NCBI RefSeq assembly: GCF_019320115.1
Contig: NC_089595.1
Span: forward strand, 110,190,461-110,254,460
Source of the DNA: Miscanthus floridulus
Taxonomy: Eukaryota; Streptophyta; Magnoliopsida; Poales; Poaceae
Direction: 5' to 3'
DNA: 64,000 bases
The translations under genes and the position numbers were made by a program. The first letter of the stretch is position 1. Each line of letters begins with the position of its first letter. Shown here in pieces: positions 55,546-64,000 of this stretch. Under the pieces are notes generated by a model. That model ran no database searches and had not been told where the DNA came from. It was given only the letters and a program-made list of their open reading frames with translations.

Positions 55546-58500
55546 AAACGACAAATTTTACGTCAGACATATGCTTAGATCGAAGTTTGCGTGAGCTCTA
55601 CATGCTCCCTTATTTGCTTCCAGTGTCCGGGAACAGTGTTTTTCTCTCACACCAAACCAGCCAGCAGTAAATAATCCACGATTGTTTACGGCCTCCCGAA
55701 CAGGCTTTTGCACTGCACTCTCGACAGCTGAAGCTTCAGAAGCAAGAAGCCAATGATTCCTCGCTCCAGTTTGTCCCATTTGGGGACCGACCTCTCTCGA
55801 TCCAGCGATTTAACGGCCAAATGACGGCATGAGATATAAATTAAAATAAGCACACGTACTTACTTGGTCACCATCTTCTCCTAAGCCCTACCTGTCAGTC
55901 AATCTCCTAATAAGTAACAGTCGTTGTCTTGCTTGAGCTCTCCGAACTCTCTGACCGGCACCTGATGCCATCTAGCTATAGCTTGTGCCAAGCAGCAGTG
56001 TGCAACAAGCATCCAGACAGGACAACGCGGCCAGCACATGGGTTTAGAGTTTGGACCAACCATCCAGTTGGCTGGATGGCCTAGCTAGGAATAGTGTGGA
56101 GATGGCTACCATTTGAAAAGTCCTAAATTTTTTACCCGCAAACCTTCAGGTCCATCCTTCCTTGCTTGGGTGTGGCTGGATCGCTTGTGTCGTATACTGT
56201 AGTACCCAAGATGCCTGTTACTGTAGGCAGATACCACTGGATTTGTTTACGACTCTGAAGTCTCAACCGACGACCTGAACCGAGATTAGGCCACCCTTTT
56301 ATTTCTTATTAGGTTAGGGGAAAAAAGGACAGTAGTGTGGTAACGACAATGCCGCTGAAAGTACTGTTGGCTGATTTATTGTGAGAGAAAAATACTGTTT
56401 GTTGGCTGAAAAAAATACGGCTTATAAGCCAAGCGAACGGGGCGAAGCTGTGTGGCTATTCCTTATCATGTGTCATATCATGGCTACTAGATCAGAGTAG
56501 CTAGCTAGCAGAACATATCTGCAGTGCGGCAACGGCAACATAGTTCTCTGAAGATGACAGGCACAATGCAGCTATAGATGCTGCTGATGGTCTCATGGTT
56601 ATCAGTAAACAGCAAGCTGAAGTGTATGGTTAACTGAAAAGTCATCTCGTTGGACTTGGCAACCATGCATGTTGCTTTTGAGGTACTATTGTTTTTTTAC
56701 CTGCCGAGAGCGCACTGAGGAGAGAAAGAGAGCTGCTATCAGACATGTGGATTGGATGGATTCCGTCATCTGTTGTTGTCTCAGCTTGAGGGTCATGCAT
56801 TATACTCATTCTTTTTCTGAAGATTAGTGCTACAAATGGGGTCTGATCTGAGCACTAGCTGTTGGACTAACCGACTAAGCTCGGTTCTGATGCGCTAAGC
56901 ATGGGCTTGTATCTATCTATATCCAGTTGACGTTTGCCTAGCACCCACCAATGGCATGGCATGTTCTCCCAGCTTACAAAATACACGTAGTTATCCTCCC
57001 CTAACCCCTATCCATCAATTTTAAAACTTGCAGTGACAGCGTCGGTGGCAAAGTGGCACATGATATATTTTTACCGCGTCTTCCCGTGCTCCCCAAGCAC
57101 CAGCAAAATTTTTACTCCAACTTGCTGTTGGCTTGTTGAATGCACATAGGTCCAACTTCAACTACAGTTTATTACTATTTAGAGTAGAGATATCCTTATA
57201 AAACTGCAAATTACTCCTAACAAGCTAGTATTAGTAAGTAAAACTAGTGTTGCTTCTTGATGCGGTTAAGTGTGACAAAGACCGGGTCATCAGGGTCGTA
57301 AATTTCACCGTGCCTTACATCTCCCCGTCGATCGATCGTATAGTAACTTTTTTCTTCTCCAGGATTCACATTTTAACAGTGACGACCCCGACCCGGTAAC
57401 CGTTGACTCCAAGCCCCCGACGAGACATTAACACACGGCGGGAAGCAGTGCGGATGCAGACAAGGCTGAACAACTCACTGGAGCACACACACAGGTTTCT
57501 CGGCATGGACAATTGGATATGGCCAATGAGCTTAGCTAGGAAATCCAGGCGTACGTACGGCGAGAGAAGACGAGACCGAACCAAACGAAAACGACCTAAA
57601 CCGATGCAAACTTGCAAAGTCGCGCGATGGGTCAGCCAGGCGGAGGCGGGCATGCAGAGTTGCAGAGGCAGCAGGTCGTCGTCAAGGCACCGCCAAGTCG
57701 CCAACGCCGGGTTGATTCGTCATCAATAGCCTGCTGCCTGCTGCCTGCCACCGTCGAGCGTCGTCGTCTCCATCCGCTCCCGTCCGGCCAGATGGGCTTG
57801 GCGCTAGCTGCTGGTTCACTTCACTTGCTCAACCAACGAGTGCAACCGCGCCTCATGCAATGCAACTTGCAGATGTGTGTGTGTGGCTGTGACTCCGACT
57901 AGCCGCCGCAGGAACTGTAGCTGCTGGCTGCAGGTGGTCACTGGCCGGCCGGCGTGCAGACTGCAATGCATAGAGGTACAGGAGTAGGTGGAAGGTCCTG
58001 GCTTTGTCAACGGTCGCAGAAGTCGGCCCGTCTGTCTCTGATCTGAGCAGCCTGGTGTGCTGTCTCTGACTACGTTGAGTGAGTCTCGTGAGACTCTCGC
58101 TCTCCGCTGTCCGTGTGTGCCCACCCATATGTCCGTCTGTCTGTCTGTGCCGCTGTGCACAAAAGTGTCGCTGGCGAGCTATATTTTGCTGTACAGTACC
58201 CCTCGATCTCACTCACTCAGCCGCCGAGAAGGATTCCAACGCGAAACAGTGTCCGCCCGGGGCGGCTCATCTCATCAGTCGTCGATCAGGATCAGGATTA
58301 GGTGGAGGCAGGCAGGCCAGGCCAGATAGCAGAGAGGCCATGATGAGTTGACGCCCCTGTTGTCTGCTTGCTAAACTGTGGGAACGAATTCTCTGGATCA
58401 GCTTTTCGTCAGCAGGAGAGATCGACTCTGCCGATGCATCGCCAAAATGGCAAGGATCAGGCCACCAGGGTCTCTGTTTGCAGCACAGAATTTTTATAGG

Positions 58501-58897
58501 AATCGTGTAGACATTTCACAGAAATTAGCTCAATTTGAAAGAAAAACATAAGCACATGAAAAAAAATTCCGCATTCCAAACAGACTCTAATAGTGTGGAC
58601 TGCGTATATGAAAAACGGCTAAGTCATGCAATTCAAAGATTGCATACTATTCCAAATTCAGATATAGGCGGTAGTGTCAAACTGAGAGTACAAGACTGCC
58701 GATAATAACTCTGGTTGAACGAGAGTAAACCTGATCATGGACCACACACGACCCAACCAATCTGACCTGATCTGTCCAAAAAAAAATCGACCTAATTTAG
58801 AATAATTTGGTTTGGGATAAACTCAAAAACACTTACAATTCGAGATTGATCGAGTAAGTCAGGTCCTATTTGGTAGAGATCCACTCCCTAATTATTT

Positions 58898-59040
58898 TTT
58901 TAGGGGAACAGGAAGGGCATAGGCCCCTACTGAAATTAATTAATTAAAAAAACAGTGCAGTAGGTATAAACTGAAAAGATTGATACAAAGATTATTAACT
59001 CTTTGATTTTTTTGGTGCAGTGATTCTTACTATTCAGAAT
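58898..59040 (-). mobile_element. LINE-like 3' fragment, minus strand
   Basis: On the minus strand it ends with agtaggggcctatgcccttc, then tgttccccta and an A/T run, the same tail as 55510-55545. Flanking words cactccctaattatt (about 58882-58896) and cactccctgattctt (about 59041-59055) match at 13 of 15 positions and may be the target duplication. Confidence 0.55.
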
Positions 59041-59155
59041 TCACTCCCTGATTCTTACTATTCAGAATTCAGATATAGGCAGTAGTCTCAAACTGGGAAT
59101 ACAAGACTCTAGGAGTATGTTTCAGTGCAAGGGAATTGCAACACTAAAATATATA

Positions 59156-59414
59156 CTCCTTTTGTCGTGAAACATTAGGATTTCCGAGTTTATCCCAACT
59201 CAAATTATTCTGAGTTTGACCTGATTTCTAGATAAGAGTACTACTGACATCTAGCACATATAGTGAACTATCAAAAATATAAATTATAATAGATCTAATC
59301 ATGGGTGTTTGATGTTGTAAATATTATTATTCTTTTTTTTATAATATTGGCCAAACCTAGAATAATTTGGCTTAGGACAAATTCAAAAATACTTATGTTC
59401 CGAGATGGAAGGAG
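59156..59414. mobile_element. Stowaway-type MITE, 259 bp
   Basis: CTCCTTTTGTCGTGAAACAT at the left and TTCCGAGATGGAAGGAG at the right are inverted ends, flanked by TA on both sides (59154-59155 and 59415-59416). The interior contains inverted aaattattctgagtttg and aacctagaataattt words. Confidence 0.78.
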
Positions 59415-60080
59415 TAAGTGAATTAAGTCCTGTTCGAATCTCCATAGAAAAACGACAATGGGGTCCAACAAGCACTTGGATTCTATAATTGCTAATTCTA
59501 GAATGCAGCTATCTACCCAAACACTGCCATTTAAAGATTTTCACTATGCAAAGACAATAATCACTATGAGGATAAGATCCAAAGAAACCTCACAATATCT
59601 TTAATCTAAAATCCAGACTTTACATCATTATCTAGAGAATCACCGTGAGAATGAGACCCAAACGGCGCCTTATGCTTATTTTCTTGTTAGCTAGCTTAGG
59701 CATCTAGGGGTTAGTTACTTGCACAACAATGAGACCTTAGTTCTACTTAGAGCCATTGTGAATTTGCTTTATGTAGTTTGCATATACGATAATTGGTGTC
59801 AAGTTGCTAGCCATTACTTTGACCATTGATAGTAGCTCCATCTATCCACATATATAAGACTTTTGGGATTCTTAGGAAAATTAAGCATGGATGGAAAAGT
59901 CTTTATACCCATCATTAAAGCAACCGAGCCAACTTTTGATTGCCAAGCTCTTGACTGGATATTCAGAAATCTTAATATACGTGGACACTATAGGGGTCAC
60001 CTTCTTGCTCATGGACGAATGGAATAGTATAAAATGTATAGAATTTTTTTTGGAGTTATAATATTTTTAAAGACAAATCT

Positions 60081-60472
60081 AACCATATCGTTAGTAAAAG
60101 GTTCAATCAAAGTAACTAAAAAGATAATCAGCCTGTTCGTTGGTTGGTTTCTGGGCTGATAAGCCCGGTCGGTGCTGGTTTGTTGTGAGAGAAAAATACT
60201 ATACCATGGCTGATAAGCCTTAGCTGAAACCAACAAGCGAACAGGGTGAATGATGTCAAAGTTTAAACTTGTGTTGACTGTGTACGAATCTCAAAAGAAT
60301 ATACTTAGGGCCTCTTTGAAATGCATGAATTTTACAGGAACCATATCGTTAGTAAAAGGTTCAATCAGAGTAACTAAAAAGATAATGATGTCAAAGTTTA
60401 AACTTGTGTTGACTGTGTACGAATCTCAAAAGAATATACTTAGGGCCTCTTTGAAATGCATGAAATTTACAG
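60081..60472. repeat. 134-bp tandem duplication, first copy split by a MITE
   Basis: Copy 1 spans 60081-60337 and copy 2 spans 60339-60472, both starting aaccatatcgttagtaaaag and ending in a aaatgcatgaa(t/a)tttacag segment. Without the inserted 120 bp and one AAT, copy 1 is also 134 bp. The copies differ at only a few positions. Confidence 0.92.
60129..60248. mobile_element. 120-bp MITE with AAT target duplication
   Basis: Ends CAGCCTGTTCG and CGAACAGGGTG are an 11-bp inverted repeat with one mismatch. AAT lies on both sides (60126-60128 and 60249-60251). The second copy of the surrounding tandem repeat holds the unoccupied site gataatgatg, which proves the ends and the 3-bp duplication. A 3-bp duplication fits CACTA or PIF/Harbinger superfamilies rather than hAT (8 bp). 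Relatives lie at 7808, 55624 and 56367. Confidence 0.9.
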
Positions 60473-62638
60473 AAATTTTACATGAATCAGTTTATTTTCA
60501 CATAAAAAACACATGAAACAAAAAAGATTCCCGCAATCCAAAGGGACCCTATTGGTGTCGCGAGAGTAGTATACGTTTGCTCAGAATGCATGAACTATTT
60601 CTTGCTTATTAACAAGGGTAATACTAACTTTGTTCTAAAAGAAAAATAAAAAATATCGCTTCCCGGTATGCTACCAATCTATATAGAAAGATAATAATAT
60701 ATAATAAGTGTCGCTAGATTGATGATGGAAAAATTATAACAAAAATATATTTAAAGATATAAATATTAATACTATTTTTTATAAGTTTAATGGATTGTTT
60801 AACTCTTGGGAAGGGAGATTTCCAAGGGCAACTATATATTAAGATCAAAGCAAGCTAATATAAATGGAGCATCCATCTTTGGTTGAATAATCTTGACGTG
60901 TAAAAATTTATCGCGTGCACGGTGCACCACGTCATGTCGAGCATCCAATGCAGATGGATGGTATCGTCGTACGAAGCAGCAGTACGCCAGTACGGCGGCC
61001 GGCCGTCTTTTCTCGAGGAGACGTGTAGCCTCGTCTGCCTGCTGCCTGCACAGATGGCGGCCATAGTTTATCTGTTTCGATCAGGATCGGAGCTGTCGGT
61101 GAACGAAGCTAGCAGTGTGGAATTTACCTCGTCTCTATCCGGCCGGGCTAAAACCGTTGAACGTTGCTCGATCGTCGTGTCTCTTCCCACTGGAATTTAC
61201 CTCGCATCTGTCTATATAAATTAAATAAGATAAGATAGATATATTTAGATGCATGACCGAACCATTTTTTGTTTTCAACTAGAATTTTTTTTAAAAGAAG
61301 AAAGTAAAACGACAAATAATACTATTGCTTACACTGCTATCAACCTGCATTCTCTAGAAACCGGCGTGCTTTCCTTCCCAGATGCCACGCGCACTGTACG
61401 TTTTCTCCATCCCATGTTCTTTCAATCCTATGGATCAAAGTCTCCAAACAGCTAAACTTTCCGTTGCTTTCCCGGCCGGCCTACTGCCAGTGTTGTTGTC
61501 TCAGGATAGCAAGATTCACAAGGAGGACATCTATCTGCTCATCACCTTATTAACACTGTCCGGCGATGACCTGAAAATTTGCAAACGACATTGCACCACT
61601 GATCACGCTGCAAAAAGCTTGAAGAAGAGGACCATTAGCAAGGGGCACACATATGTAGAGAATATATATAGGCTAGGCCACCATGAACTTTTGAACTTGC
61701 TGAAAATGACGACGCATGCAAGCAGGGCATATTGGTATTATTGGTGACATGACACTACAATCAAAACAACTTGTTATTGTTTGTACGTTCCCAGAGATAT
61801 GATTATTCTCTGTTGGTAGTGACCTTTATCTGGCTAGCTAGCTAGCTATAGATCGTCTCCCCTGTGAAATAACGTACGGAGTATATGTCGTTCATTCCAC
61901 TTTATATATTTTCCGGACATACTTATGTGTCGATCGATCGTATCACATCACACTGTGGAGATATTTCATCAGGTGCATGCATACATGCAATTATGGGGCA
62001 CCTCCCTCCCTCCTCTCCGTTTCCTTTTCCGCGCTGGGATTTGGGATCAGATAAACTCAAGGAGCCTTTTGCACCTTTCAGGTGATACATGCAATGCATC
62101 TGGGTGCAGGTGCAGCACACACCCATCACATCTTAACCACATGAAAGCGCCACAACAAGGGAGTCAAATTTGCAGCACATATATATCCTATGTAGGAGCA
62201 GAGTCGTAGCAGCAGCAGCATATTATTACATCCATCCACAGCTTTTTCTTCAATGAATCTACGTATATATACAAAAGGCACATAGCTAGAACGAGAAGCT
62301 CTTGAAGAGGAAGAGAGATGAGTTCCAAACATTGCTTCTTATGGCATGCATGTAATAATCTCCGATCCATGGCTTTTCTTCATTAATTAGTATACACTTG
62401 CCACCAAAAACACATGCTGTCTAGCTAATTAATTTACGGCAGGTAGAGTTATGCGAGAGATTAGGACAGGTAGTACAAAGATAAGAAGAAACAAAATGAA
62501 ATGAACAATCCAAGGATGAGATCAGATGAAGGTTTAAGCATGCAAGAGCTCCAAGCTAGCTAGCTAGCTACCACCACCACCATGCATCATCCGAGAGCGA
62601 AGCAAGCAAGAGGGTTGGAGAGCAAAAACGTTAGCTAG
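60473..62638. other. Intergenic region and RAV 3' flank
   Basis: Short open frames (e.g. 60922-61224, 61382-61747) lack known domains. 60480-60560 holds a minor repeat (tttacatgaatc, catgaaacaaaaaag). The last 200-400 bases before 62639 should be the 3' UTR of the minus-strand RAV gene. Nothing else recognised. Confidence 0.45.
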
Positions 62639-63853
62639 CTAGGTCAGCGCGAAGTCTATGCATTGCTTCTTGAAAACCATGTGTACTGGAGTAGACGCGG
62701 CGATGGCGTCCCTAGCTCTCTTGTTCGCCACGGCTACCATCTCCTCCTGCTCCGGCGGCGCCGCCACGACCGCTGGCCTCGGTGTCGTCGTGAGCAAGTC
62801 CACGCCGAAAAGCCTCACCGTCTTCACCGCGGCGGGGGGCGGTGTGGTGGCCGTGGTCGTCGCGTTGACGAAGGCTGCTGCCGTCTTAGTCTTGGGCCGG
62901 AGCTTGCAGTCGATGAAGAGTTGCTGCTTGCCGGAGGAGCGGTAGAACCCGACGGCGTCCCCGGCGTGGAGCCCCTTCTCCTTGACGAACCGGCTCCACC
63001 CCTTGGTCAGCACGTAGCTCTGGCTGCTGTTCCAGTACGAGTACCGGAACCTCCACACCTTCCCGGCGGCGTCCTCGAAGTTGAGGAGCACGCCCGTGCA
63101 CTTGCCGCCGCTGACCGTCGCCGCCGCGGCCGGGACCGGGAGCTGCAGCGGGAAGTGCTTCTCCGCGTGTTGCTTCGGTATCACCAGCCGGTTCAGCTTC
63201 CCCACGTCGCTCGGCGTCACCGTCTTGTCGAAGAGGTGCTCGCGCGCCGCGGTCGCCGCGGGCAACGACGAGGCGGCGGGGTTGTTGTTCTTGGGCGGCG
63301 GCGAGGCCGCCCCCGGGGACGAGGCGGCGAAGGCGCGCCTGTTCTGCGCGAGCTCCTCGCCGTAGGTGTGCTTGCGGAGCATGTCGACGACCTCGGTCCT
63401 GGACCGGGACGCGAGGAACCGGAGCTCGACGGCGGCCTCCGGGTCCGACTCGGCGAGTGGGCGGAAGTTGGTGACGGCGTCGCGCCCACGGAACCGCTGC
63501 GCGGCCACGTCGTAGGCGCGCGCGGCCTCGGCCTCGCCCGTGAACGTGCCCAGCCACACGCGCTGGTGCCGCTCGTAGATCTGCGCGCCCCACCGCCCGT
63601 TGGGCTGCGGCACCACGCCCTTGTACTTGGACGACGGCAGCTTCCCGTTCCCGCTGGCGGCGGCGCGCCCCGCGCCACCCAAGCCCGAGTCTGCCTCCGC
63701 GCCCGGCTCCGCCGCGTCCATCACCGCGCTGGCACCGCTGCCCACCCGCTGTAGCAGCTTGCCGCCGGTCGCCGCAGCCGGAGCCGGCGCCGGCTTCTTG
63801 CCCGTGGACGCGCCGCTGCTCGCGTCGTCCACCAGGCAGCTCGTGCTGTCCAT
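62639..63853 (-). CDS. RAV: RAV/TEMPRANILLO-type AP2-B3 transcription factor, 404 aa
   Basis: DNA-binding repressor of the RAV subfamily; in Arabidopsis the TEM/RAV members delay flowering and repress FT and growth genes (family knowledge). One uninterrupted exon from ATG 63853 ([10 protein letters not shown]) to TAG at 62639-62641. The AP2 domain lies at residues 75-130 ([38 protein letters not shown]). The B3 domain lies at about 205-318 ([49 protein letters not shown]). The RLFGV repression motif lies at 347-351 (VRLFGVDL). A longer open frame upstream reaches 63991, but the ATG at 63853 opens the usual MDSTSCL start. A TATA-like stretch (ctatatatca on the minus strand) lies near 63960-63969. 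The coding region is very GC-rich, creating long shadow frames on the plus strand. Absence of introns is normal for this family. Confidence 0.96.
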   Translation of the reverse strand: MDSTSCLVDDASSGASTGKKPAPAPAAATGGKLLQRVGSGASAVMDAAEPGAEADSGLGGAGRAAASGNGKLPSSKYKGVVPQPNGRWGAQIYERHQRVWLGTFTGEAEAARAYDVAAQRFRGRDAVTNFRPLAESDPEAAVELRFLASRSRTEVVDMLRKHTYGEELAQNRRAFAASSPGAASPPPKNNNPAASSLPAATAAREHLFDKTVTPSDVGKLNRLVIPKQHAEKHFPLQLPVPAAAATVSGGKCTGVLLNFEDAAGKVWRFRYSYWNSSQSYVLTKGWSRFVKEKGLHAGDAVGFYRSSGKQQLFIDCKLRPKTKTAAAFVNATTTATTPPPAAVKTVRLFGVDLLTTTPRPAVVAAPPEQEEMVAVANKRARDAIAASTPVHMVFKKQCIDFALT

Positions 63854-63959
63854 CCGATCACTACTACACCCACCACGCGAAAGGGAGATGCTTTGGGGAA
63901 GATTCAGTTCAAGGAGCGGAAATGGTTGGGGGGAGGACAAGTGAAGGGTGTGTGCGTGT

Positions 63960-63969
63960 GATATATAGT
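63960..63969 (-). promoter_or_regulatory. Probable TATA box of RAV gene
   Basis: Minus strand CTATATATCA, about 107-116 bp upstream of the ATG. Spacing and sequence suit a core promoter with a 5' leader of roughly 75-85 nt. Position-based inference only. Confidence 0.6.
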
Positions 63970-64000
63970 GGGGGAAGGTCAGGTGTGGCATAACACTAAC

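Larger units (their letters stand above)
55546..60080. other. Long intergenic region with MITE and LINE remnants
   Basis: No convincing gene in 4.5 kb. 55624-55705 and 56367-56445 are partial copies of the 60129-60248 family (gagagaaaaa(t/c)ac with cgaacggg or cctgttcg-type ends). 57360-58360 has moderate GC and overlapping open frames on both strands without domains. 58650-58700 and 59045-59110 share caaattcagatataggcggtag-type sequence, a local duplication. 58780-58860 is a fragment of the element at 59156-59414. Confidence 0.45.

Noticed and set aside
57403..58351. Several overlapping open frames of 90-120 codons
   Set aside because: Frames on both strands, no conserved motif, no clear start context or splice pattern.
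60129..60248. hAT assignment of the 120-bp MITE
   Set aside because: The empty site in the neighbouring tandem copy shows a 3-bp, not 8-bp, duplication.
62663..63754. 363-codon plus-strand frame opposite the RAV gene
   Set aside because: Arg/Gly-rich shadow of the AP2-B3 coding sequence.

Overview
The window is nuclear DNA from a grass, most likely a panicoid (sorghum, maize or sugarcane type). The evidence is GC-rich first exons, GT-AG introns, dense Tourist, Stowaway and MULE-type MITEs, and nested LTR retrotransposons. From memory, rice chromosome 1 carries HRZ1 (Os01g0689451), an LPP gene and the AP2/B3 gene Os01g0693400 close together, so this looks like the collinear segment. I cannot name the species from sequence alone. 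|| Host genes in order: (1) a three-hemerythrin BRUTUS/HRZ1-like iron-sensor E3 ligase gene (minus, 1-5356, its RING end lying beyond the left edge) with three single-base insertions in its reading frame; (2) a two-exon WEB-family-like coiled-coil gene (plus, 14440-16394); (3) a five-exon RING-H2 E3 ligase gene (minus, 16770-19505); (4) a seven-exon lipid phosphate phosphatase gene (plus, 45374-51602) with one apparent GC-AG intron and a 4.7 kb last intron full of transposons; (5) an intronless RAV/TEMPRANILLO-type AP2-B3 repressor gene (minus, 62639-63853). || Mobile DNA: 23011-42330 is an old Ty3/gypsy-like element whose gag was split by a 13.9 kb Tat-type Ty3/gypsy element (24491-38362, minus). 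The inner element has two 394-bp LTRs, a CCGAT target duplication, a gag-pol held in one frame but broken by nine stop codons, a multi-exon gene on the opposite strand (27179-30423), and a 109-bp tandem array (30873-31569). Solo LTRs lie in introns of the HRZ gene (4581-4890) and the LPP gene (48680-49942). Ty1/copia remnants lie at 42540-43530 and 54065-54900. A LINE-like 3' end lies at about 54905-55545, a 40-bp insertion with the same tail lies in a RING-gene intron, and a third copy lies near 58900. At least eight MITEs have readable target duplications. || The host genes do not form a pathway; each is an independent transcription unit. The notable points are the disrupted HRZ gene, the antisense gene and transition-only decay of the Tat element, the GC-AG intron, and a tandem duplication at 60081-60472 that preserves both the empty and filled site of a 120-bp MITE. 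No previously undescribed cellular system was found. Exon coordinates and mismatch counts were worked out by hand.
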